Positions 31,359 to 44,577 of a stretch of 64,000 bases of DNA are shown here, piece by piece (position 1 is the first letter of the stretch; each line of letters starts with the position of its first letter). The stretch is from Epichloe hybrida (Eukaryota; Ascomycota; Sordariomycetes; Hypocreales; Clavicipitaceae). The stretch is taken from assembly GCA_019022495.1 (NCBI GenBank), contig JAFEKR010000008.1, forward strand, positions 620,001-684,000, given 5' to 3'. Position numbers and translations under genes: made by a program. The notes beneath the pieces were generated by a model that saw only the letters and a program-made list of their open reading frames with translations, was not told the origin of the DNA and did no database searches.

Positions 31359-34300
31359 TTATACATATGCTGTGTGCTGCTCTCCGGGACAAACTGGACA
31401 CCCTTCTCCCACTTTGTCTCGTAGTAACCTGGCTCGCATCACTTTTATCCCAACCGAGTATCGTGTGTTTCCGCCCGATTCCCCACCAAGCTCGACATCT
31501 ACCTTTCTGCCCTTGTCAATGAGCTCCATCAGATGACTCACATGAAAGGCATGGCCGCAGGCAAATCCGAGAACTGTTTCCGTTTCGTACTCAGTCAACG
31601 TCTCGTGGCAGGCTGCACAACTCCCAGGCTGAGAGGTCCCATGGCCGTGTTGCAGGCCATCGATGACAGAAGTCTCGGCCTCGACACCTCCCTTTTCGTT
31701 GCTCGCCTGCTCTTTGTGTACCGCCGTCGGAAATCTATCGCTTCCTGGCTGTACCACCTGAAATTTGATCCCCCTTTGTTGGCCCGCCCTTAAATCGTTC
31801 TGTGCTGCAGCGAGCTCGCTTCTCAAAACCTTGGCCACTCCCGAGCTGATGCTATGTTGCAGCTCATGCTCCTTCATCATATGCGCAAGCCCCTCTCTGA
31901 GGCCCTGGATTTCGAGCCCTTCGGGGATTCTTCTCACGAGGGTAATGGGATTGATTGCGGTGCCCACTTGCTCTAGCATTGCCCGAATAAAATTTGGCTT
32001 GTCCATGCTGTAGTCGAGGAGATTGTTCCAGAGGTCTGGATCGTCCTGCTCTTTGGCGAACTCGATTGCCTTCTGCACGTTTTTCAGCCGGTCGATGATG
32101 AGATACAGAGCTCGCTTCACTTGGCCGGTTTTGGAGTACAGAAACACCAGTTCGTCGTAGTACGAATGAGCCTCGCACTCTTGCACAGCCTAGTAGTCGT
32201 TAGCATGACAAGGTAATTTTTCGAAATACATGGCATTGATAGATTGCATAGATTTGCATTACCTTCTCGAATGTATACGATGTTGACGACTTGAGAAATT
32301 CCATCAGAGTACGTTGATCGTGCATTGCAAATAAATGCACGGCCAAGTCAGCGTAGTCGTCCACCAGAGACTGACTGTCCAGGACCAATCGGTCCATATT
32401 CTCCGTGGAGTGTTCTCGAATACCTTGGCCCTTCCACAACCCCTTGAGATAGAAGTACAAGTACAAGTTAAGCTTCTTGGCCTTGAGCTGCTCCACAACA
32501 ACATCAGTGCGGACAAGGCCGTGCTGTGCCTCGTCTACTAGCAGAGTAATAGCCTCAGAAGTTGCCTCCGCCAGGTCAGCTTCATTAACAGGCTGGGATT
32601 TAGTGGACGGCACTCTGAGGCTGATAAATCCTGGGATGTCGTCTACGACGGCCTCAGCAAGATGCCGCTCTCGAATGAGTCGAAATGCCGAATCAGCGTC
32701 ATGGAGTTTTATGTAAGACTTCAGAGCATCTCGGTAGCGTCCACCAGCCTCGTAAAGTTGAGCCAAACTCTGCATCACAATCGACCAATCTCTACCTTTC
32801 TTACCATCTTCGACACTGTCTTCTTGAACATCCCTGAACCTGAGTTGATTCTCCAACGCTGTTGTGATGGTGCTCACGTCAAATAACTCGGCAGGCCATC
32901 TATCAAGCAACTCCCTGAAGCGAGGCTTGTCGTTCTGGGCATAGTGCCCCAGCACCACCTCGTATATCGTCGTCGGAAGACGGGGATGCAAGGGCTTCGA
33001 CGGAATATGGGGTGTAATCTCATCAAAGTGTTTGGCTCCCGCGAATGTCCACACCCACTTTTCCCATCGATCAGGAGTGCACAGTACCTTCCCGCACACC
33101 TCTCCAGCCGATTCCCAATTGTCGTCTTCAATAAGCTGCTGAATCCACAGCTCGCCGATGCGCCTCTTCTCTTTCGCAGCATATGAGTACACGTTCTCTT
33201 GGGTGGAGTCCGCGATGGAATCGCCGTCGAAAAAGTTATCGGGGATGGCTGGCCGTTTCGGCGCCACCGGGAGCGTTACATCTGAATCCTTTTCAGGCGC
33301 AGCCGATATTATGTCAGGGTTCTCATCCAAAAGCTCCCACGCTTGTTGGTACTGTTCGTGTTCAACAAGCCATGCCAAGTGGTCGGCCAAATCTCTCTTC
33401 GTCCCGAGGATACAATCATAAGGGCTGTGGATGAATATTTTGATGCCGGGCTTAGTCAAGCTTGGATGAATAGCTACCGGACCGGAATGCTTGCCCTGCC
33501 CATGTCGTATTGTCCCAGCAGTGCTTGCCGTCCGTGACACCGATGCAGCATCCTCCCCGCTGTCTCTGCTCCTGATGCTGGCACCGGAGCTAAAAAGAGA
33601 CTTCGGGTTGAAAGCGACATTCCACATATCATTCCCTAGTCCCGCGAGAGTCTCTAACGCGCCTCTGGAAGCCACGGCAGTTGCCGCTGAATGTGCTGGA
33701 AGTACACCGAGGTGGTAGTCAGCTGCACCCAACCGCTCGAAGCGACTGACTCCAAGTCGATCCTTATCAACCTCTATTTGTGAGTCAAGGTCAATAAGCC
33801 TCAGTTCCGGGGGTTGATTGTTCTGCCGTCGGCGTATTCTGCCAGCGGGCTCGCTTCCAGCTGATCCCGAAGAAAGTCTTGATTTGTGCCCACGAGCTGG
33901 CGTTTGTTCTGGTTCTTCGTTCTCGTCATCTTCTGCTGGGCAAAATGCCAGGACTAACAAAGTTCTCTGGGTATATAATGAGAGTCCCGCAATAATGCAG
34001 TCCATTCGCAGACTTTGATTCCGGTCAGCGATTCATTACCCGCATCAGTTGAAAGCAGGAAAACAACTTACATCTTGGCTACTTCTGCTCGACCAAAAGG
34101 CTTTTCATGACCATGTCCTCCAACGCCGGAAGCGCCGTGGTGTACGTGGATAATCCAAATCGTGCCTCCCCAACCAACGATGAGCCTCTCCATGGTCTTC
34201 TTGGAGCCGCCAGCTAGTTGCGACTCATCATTCTCGATGGCCTTCTCATCAATCCACTCCACGCGACCCTTCCAAACACTCGCCATCGTCTCCCACTCCT

Positions 34301-35597
34301 CAGTATGTGGTCTGTCGCAATGTCCGATCCGCTGCCATGCGCCTTCGGAATTGGCGTTATCAAGATGAAGCTTGGAACGCATGAACTTGATGCCGTATTC
34401 ATTCAGCCAGGCTACATATTTTCCAGAGAGAGACCATTTGATACTGCTAATGGTGCCTTCACCCGAGTGAAGGATGGTGTCTTTACCACTACTGTTTCCA
34501 AGGCCCATGCTTCCTAACCACCCAGACGCAGCGGCAACAGCGGTCCCAGTGGTCGTAGAAGTACTCCTGCCCTGACCACCGCCCACTGTGAGGATCAATT
34601 GGCCGGCCAAGCCACCCGAGAGGTAAGTACGGTCAGATTTGAACTCTGGCGATAGGGACACAGCCTGCACTGGACGGGCAAAGTTTCGAAGATGGACGTC
34701 CTTGGCATCTAGAAGCGACTGTACGCAAACGTTGCCGTCCATTGAAGAAGTGGCGATGTAGATGTCATTGGAGGGAGTTCGGGGTAATTGTGTTGGTTCC
34801 TTGGGTCGTCTGGAAGTTCCTGCTGGGGATGCATCTGGCCGGGTGTTCTGTTGGGTCTGAGATTTCTGTAGTTGTTTTGTCGGTTCCAATCGCTCGTTGG
34901 ACAGCGGGGGAGGGTGCGGCGATATCGATATGTTCGTCACAGACGCTGAGTGTGCATGGTAAACTCGTAGCGGCAGAAGAGTTGGTAGTTGAACTACGTG
35001 CTGGCAGCGGTGTTAACTCATTAAATCATCTCAAAGGACGTGATGTAGGGCTGCACACGTACAATATTGCCGTTGTGAGTTCCAATGATCTGTTCAAGAG
35101 TTAGCACAGCTAGACCAAGCAATACTGCAATAGCTGAATGCATTGCGAACCATTTTATTCCCTCCAACTATGAATGTGCTCGTCGCATCGCCATTCCTGT
35201 ATAGCCCACTCATATTCTGTGTCAGACGCGCATATTTGAGCCGTGGTTCCTCGTCTTCATCTTCATCGTCGTCTTCGTCTTCGTCTTCGTCTTCGTCTTC
35301 GTCTTCGTCCTCCTCTTCGTCCTCCTCTTCCTCTTCCTCTTCCTCTTCCTCTTCCTCTTCCTCTCCGTCTCCCTCTCCGTCTCCCTCTTCGTCCTCGCCA
35401 TCCTGTACATTCTGCGTCGCCTGTGGCGTTTCGTCAATTGGCTCCATCACTGAGTCAAACCCGACAGTGTCAGGATCATTGGCTATGGAATTATTTGTGC
35501 CGCCAATCGGGTTGTCTTTGACATTGCCGCTCGGAGCTGGCTTCGGCTTCGAATGTTGTCTATCGTCATCCGCACTGTGGTCGGACTGGTCTGTCAT
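31359..35597 (-). CDS. VPS41: Vacuolar protein sorting 41 (HOPS complex subunit)
   Basis: A HOPS tethering subunit that links Ypt7/Rab7 and AP-3 vesicles to the vacuole. Five exons in phase give 1327 residues: 35151-35597, 35063-35089 (only 27 nt, IIGTHNGNI), 34072-35000, 32263-34012 and 31359-32189. The N-terminus has an acidic Glu/Asp run (residues about 66-118), then a WD40-type propeller (HVVQLPTLLPLRVYHAHSAS, YLSGGLAGQLILTVGGG, WGGTIWIIHVHHG). An alpha-solenoid/clathrin-heavy-chain repeat follows (SYIKLHDADSAFRLIRERHL, LYSKTGQVKRALYLIIDRL). A C-terminal RING-H2 finger closes it (CAACHETLTEY..FACGHAFH..CPVC), as in metazoan and fungal Vps41. The MTDQSD start is chosen because it opens the first domain-bearing frame. 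It is longer than yeast Vps41 (992) through the acidic and linker regions. Confidence 0.94.
35243..35400 (-). repeat. Glu/Asp-coding trinucleotide repeat in VPS41
   Basis: A dense run of GAG/GAA/GAC codons on the minus strand encodes about 50 nearly uninterrupted acidic residues near the VPS41 N-terminus. The plus-strand shadow is a poly-Ser frame. Confidence 0.85.
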
Positions 35598-35955
35598 TGT
35601 GCCGACGACCTGGGTGACATCATGCGTCTTTTGCCGACTTGCGAAAAACACCGGTCGGCGAGCTGGATCCGGTGGGCAGTGTCGCAGAATGAGGCGACAA
35701 TGCCAAAGGCTTCCCAGTTGTGTTGAAGGGAACGCGTGTCGAGGCGTTGATGATTCTAGCTTCCAGTAATCACCAGACGACGTCACGGGCTCATCAACGC
35801 CCCTGCCGCATTGGATAGGTACACCCCACTGTACGTCGCCTACAAGTGGGTGGATGTGATGTGGTGGAGGTGGTGGAGGTGCGTGCCCATGTACGGATTA
35901 ATTTGTCCACACGCGATTCCGTCGTCAATTCAGCCTTGTCTCATCAAAAGGCAAC
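35598..35955. promoter_or_regulatory. Divergent promoter VPS41 / APC1
   Basis: 358 bp separates the two starts, so VPS41 (minus) and APC1 (plus) share a compact upstream region. A GTGG/GGTGG-rich stretch lies at about 35848-35885. No specific binding site was identified. Confidence 0.6.
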
Positions 35956-38900
35956 ATGGCTTCGGTAAGGTCCCTCGGGCTGCATCATCCGTCAGGGCTG
36001 CGCCATGCCATCGAAGAGCAGGTGCTGCCTCCCAATGCTCCCCCGAGCTCCTACACTTGGGACATCACTACGGATGAAAAAGAAGAAGCTTTGGCAGAAG
36101 ACGAGCTGTTAACCACCCGAGACTGCGTCATCTGGTGTCGTGGAGGCATCTTCCGGAAAACTTTCAAGTTTACACTCGAGAAGGAGACAATCACCCAGGC
36201 CCTTTTGGCCAACTTTCCAACTTCTCAGGATGAAGCACGGCATGTGCGCAGCGAGCGCAGTGGCTCCCATTCGAGGCATTTCACCACGCCCAAGCTGGAG
36301 AAAGCTTTAGTTGTGTTTCTCAAGACTCAGGCACACATCTTCTTCCTTTCCGGCGCCAGTCATATTGTTCATATGCCATTTGAGGTCGAATCTGCCTGCG
36401 CGGGGCCGTTGGGAGTCATCATTCAAAGGAAGCAAAAAGCAGAGAGCGTGGCACCGATATCTTTAAAGTTCCCACGAGTTCCGCCCAACTCCTTCATGTC
36501 TTCTCAGCTCACTGCACTGAATAGCTCACAACAGACTGCTTTTTCCGTCGAGGGCCTAGGTAAGCCAAAACCGCTGTATCTCGGACCTGGCTTGACCTTG
36601 GAAAGTATGTGGGATGCGCCATTGGAACAGCAGCAGTCACATTGGCCACGACTCGTGGCCCTGACAGATCCCTTGTCCGATATTGGACTCATCGTCGGTG
36701 ACCGAGGACTTGAAAGTCGCCGTCAGATTCGCAAGGCCAAGTCTGAAAAGCTGCCATTTATCGATCCTGCAGAAGAGATCCTCCATGTAGAACAAATTGA
36801 TTTACCGGCAACGGGCACCATGACCCCAGACGAACCGTTGATCTTAGCCATCACCATCAACAGAGAATGTGGATCGTACACAGTATGGAGCTTGAAATAT
36901 CTGAAGCACGAAGATCCATTCATCGGTCATCAGAAAAAAGTGAACAACAAGGCGAATAGGCGCAGGAGTTCCATGCCTCCCCCAGGCTTCACCAGCGGAA
37001 CCTCGACGCCTGCACCGCAAAACCCTCGGGAAAGTTTTGGGGTTCCTTTACCTGGTAAACGCCAACGCAAAAGCGAGAAAATTGAAAAGCCCTTGGATTT
37101 GGTATCTTCACTAGAGCAACAGGACAAAGAAGGGGCTGGTGTTACACGCCGAAGCTCTCGCCGCTTGAGTTCAATGCTGGCTCGAGCAGACTTATCCGCG
37201 TCCCACGATAGAAATTTGTTTGCGGATCAGCCTCATATCTCTACGACGGGAGTTTTCAAACGAAACGAGTCACATGGTAGTTACCATGGTCGCTCCAGCT
37301 CCAGTTTTCATCAACAAATCCATCCGAGTCTGGGCAGCTTGCTCGAAGCTCCTATCGATGTAGGCATAGATGAGGGGCTGCATAAAATGGGACTCGATGA
37401 TCATGATTTTGATGGATTACAACATGAGATCAAATTTACCAGAATCCAGACAATCGCCCTGGACAGTTCCAATGTTCGGTACTCTACATCTTCCCTTCCC
37501 GCTCGGGGTCAAACCAAGGTCTTCATTCTCACTGCGCCTCGTTTTGCGTTGGATGAGCATCACCGAGTTCAATTGCTCATCGGGATACAAGAACCGCTAG
37601 AGAAGCGTCTGCAGATGATGACACTGTTCGTGAAAGCACAGGTCAGATCTGACTTGGTCGCCACTGCGCCTGGGAAGCGAGAAACCGGACACTCGTTTGT
37701 CTCTGTGTTACCGGGGCAGCAGTGGAAGGTTCAAAGCGTTGTGGACTCGTCGAAACTAGTTGATGGAGATCTGTCTGCCATCTTGGTTTTATCAGATTCC
37801 AAGGATGGACAGCATGAACTTAGCGCCCAAGCTCCCTGGATCGAACTCACCAAGATTTCTCTTTCCACATTGTTCGTTGAAGACACAAGGAGCATACAAT
37901 ATAGAGGCAGAGTCGCCGACCGAGATGTGAAGCACAGGAAATCAGAGGTCATGGATCTCACTCATGGCGGCATTATTGGCATTCGTCATCCACGAAGACG
38001 CGGAATGATTGATGTCATTGACAAGCACGATCGTCTGCACAAGTTACAGATTCGCCTTCAACCGACGTGCCCTCAAGTCAGTAAAGTCTTGGATATCTGT
38101 AAAAGCATTCTTCCTGAAGCTCTCGGATGTCGTCTTCATGCAGGTTGGCTGCATATCATGCAATGGCTTCAGGGTAAAAATGATACCAATCCTGATGGTG
38201 AATGGTCCGCGGTTACTGTTCTACTTTTGGCTTCCTATCTCAATCTAGGGCGTAATGAGAGTGCCCCCTTGAGTTCGACGCAATTACCAATTCGTAAGCG
38301 CAGACCAGCCTCGGGATCTTTCGGTGCAATTCGACGATCGGAGGACTGGAGAGCGCTGGAACTAGGGGAAGCAGCAAATTCACTGGGTTGTCCAACCTGG
38401 ATGATGAACAGAGGATGGCAATGGGCCCTGGATGAAGATCACGATGACTTCTCGTCTTCGCAGAGCGACCCTCTCATTACCCCAAACTTTCTTACCAGGC
38501 ACATTGCTTTAGCAAAGGAGTACATCAATTCTGTTTCGGGAGACGCCATCATGGGCTTGCATGGTTACATGCCTACATCTCTCGCTAGATCGTCTGAAAC
38601 CCGACGCAAGACAGCTGTTGACATTTTCATGGCTTTACATCTCCTCCTGGATGAAGAAAAATTGGACATAACGACACCTGAATATTTTTCTCCTGGCAGA
38701 ACCGATCTCAGAGTATTACTTTGTCAGATCGCGCGGTGGCTCAAGTGGTACAGCTTCTCATCGGTTTACGAATTAGGCATTCAAGAAGATGTTGATCCCC
38801 GCCACGACTCAGGTAACTGCCACACCTCGGTTAGACATTGCAACGTCCAAGGGGCAACTAACTTCCTCATTAGAGCTCAACTTGAATCCACCGATTCCGC

Positions 38901-41893
38901 AACCCCCAGTCCGCCCAGACGTCCTAGAGTGGATTCAATGTCGTCTTTCCGGTGTACGTGGAAAGCCTTGTCTCACTCCCGCCGACATTTATCACGCGAG
39001 CTCTCGTGTGTCTGAGACCGACAAGCTTCAGGACAAGAGGTGGGACTCCATCACGACTCGGACGCTCATGTTCAAACGATTCTTCAAGGTTATCAAACCC
39101 AAGTCCACGGCAGTCGAGATGGTGGAAGCAATGCGAGACTGCGGTTTTACCAGCTTCGTGCTTAAGACTCTTCCAGAGGCGGTGTTAGTGCCGCTTCAGG
39201 ATGCTATCTCACTTTGCCAGCCGCATCCACCATCTGGGTGGTCTAATGAATTATTGGATCTGGTTAAGCGAAGCGATATCAGTCTGATCGTCAACCCAAA
39301 CAGGAAGCCTCGTCATGCTCTAGCTAATATTTTGGCGCCCACTCACATGGCCACTGGAGACTTTAAGCTCCTTTGTCAGAGCGTGGAAGAGGCTAACAAC
39401 ATTGGGCATGACGAGGGCGAAGGCACAGAGCGCCAGGCTGTAATACGAGCCCTCTTCAAAGATGATCGTCGCTTGAACGAAGCACAGGACTTGCTATCGA
39501 CTCACAAGGCGCGGGTCGTTCGGTTGAATCCTGACTCGGCTTGCCCAGAGAGCGAGTATCTAGAAAAGCAAAAGGAGTTGGTATCGAGAATAGCTAATGG
39601 GACATTGGCGATTCCAGCGGGAAGTGCGCTACTGTACTACGGTTTGCGCTTCCCTCTCATTACGCAAAAGTTCCACATCGGAGGATTCAACTTGAACTGC
39701 ATAGTGAAGCCGACGAATGTGACGGTTGGAGTTGACAAGGCTCTCTTCACCGAGGAAAAAGTTTGCTGGGGATTCTTCCATCAAGGAGTTGCTGCTGGCT
39801 TAGCCATATCGCCACAGGCGAAGGGAATCGACACCTCTTGGATTTTATACAACAAACCAGCACAAGAGCTCAGCAATCGACACGCCGGTTTCTTGCTAGC
39901 GTTGGGCCTCAACGGACACCTCAAGGGTGTGGCCAAATGGGTGGCATTCAAATATCTTACCCCTAAACACACAATGACCTCCATCGGGCTTCTTTTGGGC
40001 TTGGCGGCGTCTTATATGGGCACTATGGATTCTCTAATCACGCGATTGCTTTCTGTTCATGCGACCCGTATGCTTCCACGTGGTGCCGCCGAATTAAACC
40101 TTTCGCCGCTGACCCAAACGTCTGGCATTATGGGCATTGGTCTCCTCTATTGCAACAGTCAACACAGGCGCATGAGTGAGATCATGCTCTCCGAAATCGA
40201 GCACATTGATGAAGAAGACGAAGAGGAGCCTCTCAGGAGTGAGTGCTACCGCCTTGCTGCCGGTTTCGCCCTCGGATTCGTAAACTTGGGTAAAGGAGGT
40301 GATTTGAAGGGGCTCCATGACATGAGGCTCACGGAAAAACTGATTGCGCATGCTACGGCTACCAAAAATGTTGAGATTGTCCACATTCTTGACAGAGCTT
40401 CGGCGGGTGCGGTCATGGCTATTGCCCTGATATTCATGAAGTCTGAGGATCAAATAGTGGCCCGAAAAGTCGACGTGCCTGACTCGGTTCTCCAATTTGA
40501 TTATGTCCGCCCAGACATTCTACTTCTTCGTACCGTGACCAAAAACTTGATTCTGTGGTCGAAGATCGAGCCTAGTTTCTCCTGGATTAAAGGTAGTCTT
40601 CCGGGCCCGTACCGGCCTCGACACAGGCTGCAAAACATCTTCAAGCTGCGCTCGACAGACCTTCCGTTCTATAGCATCCTCACTGGAATTTGCTTTTCCA
40701 TAGCTTTACGATTTTCCGGCAGTGCTTCCATCAAGGTCCGAGATCTTCTCTTACACTATTTAGATCAATTCATGCGCATTTCAAGCATCGAGGCCGCGTC
40801 GGGAGGTCATACGGACGCGGCGCCCTGCTACGATGAAGAGCTGGCGAGGTCAAACGCCAGAATGTGTCAGGATATACTGGCGCTGTCCTGCTCAATTGTC
40901 ATGGCTGGCACAGGAGACATTCCCGTTTTAAGACGTCTCCGTTCTCTTCACGGTCGTGACAACCCTGACATTCCTTATGGATCACATCTTGCGGCTCACC
41001 TGGCCATTGGATCTTTGTTCCTAGGCTGCGGGACTGTGACCTTTGGTACCAGTGACATGGCAATCGCAGCTTTGCTAGTTGCCTTTTATCCCATCTTTCC
41101 GACCAGTGTCATGGACAACCGATCACATTTACAAGCATTGCGCCATTTCTGGGTTTTGGCGACTGAACAGCGCTGCTTGGTCGCAAAGGATGTCTTGACG
41201 GGACAACCTGTGTCTGTATCAGTGCAGATCAAGATGAAGCAAGACTCTTCCTCGGAGCACATCCTGCACCGCAGTACTCCTTGTCTCCTGCCCCCTCTGG
41301 GCCAAATATCCAGCCTGTCAACATCATGTGGTCCGCAATTCTGGGACGTGGAACTAAACTTCTCCAATATTGAGCTACAGAAAGCCTTTGCCCAAACGCA
41401 GAGCATATATCTGCGTCGGCGCCCACCTCGCGAAGGTGCCTTTACGTCGACGCTTCGGACCTTGGGCAGCGATGGTGAAGCAGGCAACCCATTAGAATGG
41501 ATCTTCCAGCTAGACCACCTCGGAGGAGTCAGCTACGCAGAAAAGGCAGCCCTCCTGGAAAGTAATGAAAATGAGCAAGAAGTGGGGTCTGCGGTAGATG
41601 TGAGAATGGAAATGGAGCGAGGAATAATGGAAGGTGGCGACCGGGAACGTCTCGAGGGTGCCAAGCTCCTCTTCGAATGGGGTGCCGCGCGAGAGAGGCT
41701 GCTTGAACACGGAACAGCCAGCGTCCACGACAGCCAGGCTACCATCAAGGCCGGGGATAGGCACCTGGATGAATCAACAAGCGAAAACGTCCAAGTACAT
41801 GGCTCAAGTGACGATGCGTGGTGGATGAGAGGTAGTGCCATCGAGGCTCTCAAGAGCCAAGTGTGGCTGGCAGCACGAGAAGCAGAGCAGTAG
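35956..41893 (+). CDS. APC1: Anaphase-promoting complex subunit 1 (BimE/Cut4)
   Basis: The largest scaffold subunit of the APC/C ubiquitin ligase that drives anaphase and mitotic exit. Two exons, 35956-38812 and 38874-41893, flank a 61-nt intron (GTAACT...ATTAG) and encode 1958 residues, near Aspergillus BimE in size. The N-terminal part (residues to about 800) is the WD40-like platform (TRDCVIWCRGGIFRKTFKF, SLKYLKHEDPFIG) with a disordered Ser/Arg-rich insert (about 330-470). The C-terminal half holds the proteasome/cyclosome repeats (LALGLNGHLKGVAKWVAFKY, SIGLLLGLAASYMGTMDSLI, TSGIMGIGLLYCNSQHRRM, CYRLAAGFALGFVNLGKG, AAHLAIGSLFLGCGTVTF). The order and spacing match Apc1. The disordered insert carries several Ser-Pro and basic sites that may be Cdk targets, as in other Apc1 proteins (inference). 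Confidence 0.93.
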
Positions 41894-43129
41894 GACTGTG
41901 CGAACCGGGAGCAGCCACGCTTTATCGAGACGAAAGCCCGAAAGAGATACACGTTGGTCAGGAAGGCTGGCGAAGTTGCTCGATGGAAGAGGAGTGTATT
42001 ATAATAAATGAAGTCATGACTTATGAGGCGTGTAGACCAAAAAGATACAAGGCACATTTATCATACTTTCTCCTATCTTGCGTACCTAATGGTAAAAATG
42101 CATATAGTTTTAGAGTTAATTCTCTGGACGAGCTTTTACCTCTTTTATAAGATGTGATTATCCTCTTACAAGACTCGGAAAGCTACCAGTGCTCACTTAC
42201 TTTCACTTGACTGCTTCAGTTTTATCATGATTTCAATCGAGCGTCATGACGCAAGTCAATAGCTGTGGTGTTATCGTAGAATTAGTCGGTTCCCCCTCCA
42301 CTCTCCCCTTTTCCCTCCTCCAGCTGTGTATATCCAACACCTGATGTGTGCATTACGTAACTGCATCAAGCGTTCCGATGATCATCGATGACGAGACAAG
42401 CATCGATTGAATCTTGCTGGATAAGAAGAATACGCCGCGGGAGGGTTCAGAAGAGTAGAAATCATCACGTCACATCACTGCATTCCCACATTTCATCACG
42501 ACCCCAACTAACACATCAAAAGTTTCAATTTCCATCTCCGACGATACAAATCCACATGGAATTCACATCAATGGAGTGTGCGCTTCCGCTTCCACCATAT
42601 TTCATTGGTGCCCTTCCTCCGCCGAACGGCCGCAGAACCCATCCCTCCAGAGTATTCCGAAATAGTTGAAAACAAAAATAAGCAAGTATATAAAACGCCA
42701 TGCAATGCAAACCGCATCACCATGGGAGGCAGACACCAGAGCAAACATGGTTAAAAACATGGTTTGTTTTCAATCTCATCCTCTTCTACCTTTTCCTTCT
42801 TCTTTTTTTTCGATTTTGGTTTTGGTTGATCACTCCATCATTGCCTCCTTGACATATCAATGGTCATATTTTGACTTTGATGGGCCCTCATGGTACGTAT
42901 CCGGGGGAAGGGGGGATTATCTCCCCTTTGTAACCACTTGTGGGATGGTTAGTGGCGGTGAAGATCCCATTCAATGAGAATGATGATTCAGCGGCTTGCG
43001 TTTCCTTGTCTCAGGAAAATTGTGAGGTGGAAAATAATATGTCAAGGTTGTGAGGGAATGAGTTGAGGTTTGGCCGTCCCCGTAGCTGATGGGGGTTGAG
43101 AAGAGAAAAGAAATCCCCATCACGGCTAT
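41894..43129. other. Convergent intergenic region APC1 / eIF3e
   Basis: 1.2 kb between 3' ends. It contains TTTTTTT-type tracts near 42800 and no frame with family features. It probably holds both 3' UTRs. Confidence 0.5.
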
Positions 43130-44577
43130 TTACTTGGACACAGCAGCGTTGAGAACCTGTGTTCTGAAGAACCCACCCTTTGTCTTCTCAATGACCTGCT
43201 GGTAGACATTGTTGGGAGGGTGGTTCATGATGACGGTGCCGTTTTGGCTGTCAATCTTTGCGTCGAGTCTAGTTTCGCGAATGAGGTTGACAATCCATTT
43301 CTCGCCCTCGTCAGGGTTGAGGCCGAGCTTGGCACTGAGGTCGCGGATATTCATGCGGCTGAAGATCTTGCAGTAGCTCTCGCAGATCAGGTGGCGAGCG
43401 GCGTTGACGAAGGTGTCGGCAGAGGAGGCGAGGAAGAAATCGCTGCTGCAGACCTCCTCGGCAAGGCGGAGGGCCTCACGGGCGGCGTTGAAGTCGTGGG
43501 CTATGTAGAGGGCGTTGACGAACTGGGTGATGGGATCGGCGTACTCGTAGGCTTCCTGGCGGACGTAGCGCACAATGTCCTTGAGCTGCTTCTGTTGGGT
43601 GGAGCTGTTTCGTGCGCGGGTGCGGCCTGTGATGACGGCAGCAATAAGGTATCGCAGAACCCAGGGACACGAGGTCTGGATAGTGTTGATGTAGGCGGCG
43701 GAGAAAAACATGTCCAGTATGGGCTCACGCGCGCCCTCCCAGTTGAAGAGGGGGAAAAGAGACCAGTGAATCAACATGGTTCGGTGGTCAAGTTGGGCTC
43801 TTGGGTTGTTGAAGAGCCTGGTGTCGATGCTCTCCTTGACGTTCTTCAGCTCGTCCACAGCGGACTCCCAGTTTGCGGAGAGGATTTCCGACGCCAACTT
43901 ACCCCAGGTAGAGGCTGATACCTTGTCGTTGTCGGTGGACAGAACTCGGAACTGATAAAGCATATCGGCGGCAGGACCATACTGGCCGCATCGGAACTGA
44001 AACTGTCCAAAGTCGTAGAGCGCATTGACCATTTCCATCGTGACCTAACAACGTAAAGAAGTCTTATTAGCACGCACATGCTGAATCCCACCATATTACC
44101 AGGGTTCCCTCATGCTTGTCAAGAACAGCCCCTCTCCACGTCCGTCTGACTACGACTCCAACTTCCACTTACTCCGTGCTGATTCTTCAAAAACTCCAAG
44201 TTGGCAACCTTGTCGCTTCGAAGACCGTTGACGACCTCATCTTGCGTCAAAAGATCGGCAATCTTGGCAGTAGCCTGTTCGTATTTCTCCAGTTGTGCCA
44301 AAACTTCCTGTCTCTTCTTGATATACTCGGCCGGGGGGTCATCCACGCCGTGCAGCTCGCAGTACAAAGTCGCAACATAGTCGGTCATATTGGTGTCCTC
44401 CAACAGCTTTATCTTTCCAGACAAGACCTTTCTGGCCATGTCGCTATCATCCTTCTCCTCAGCCTTGTCGCCTTCGAACTGGATGAGCGGAAACAGCAAG
44501 TGACGGCTCAGATGGGGCGCCACCTGGGCCAAGATCGATGAGCCGTCGGCCGAAACGGCGTTGAGAAGATCCTCCAT
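43130..44577 (-). CDS. eif3e: Translation initiation factor 3 subunit E (eIF3e/INT6)
   Basis: An eIF3 subunit that binds the 40S ribosome and can interact with the proteasome and COP9 machinery. Two exons, 44173-44577 and 43130-44044, flank a 128-nt intron (GTAAGT...GTTAG); the join reads [20 protein letters not shown], a conserved core. The protein is 439 residues (human 445). The N-terminal helical region ([32 protein letters not shown]) leads to a TPR-like part and a C-terminal PCI domain (about residues 220-400: [70 protein letters not shown]). No domain is missing. The start is set by the first ATG before the conserved N-terminus. It diverges from the mL49 gene at 45174. Confidence 0.95.

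Noticed and set aside
35143..35769. Long plus-strand frame with a run of about 50 Ser
   Set aside because: It is the reverse of the Glu/Asp codons of VPS41; the minus strand gives a phase-consistent, conserved five-exon gene.
43220..43918. 232-residue plus-strand frame
   Set aside because: Antisense shadow of eIF3e exon 2; the Val/Gly/Leu pattern reflects complement codon bias.
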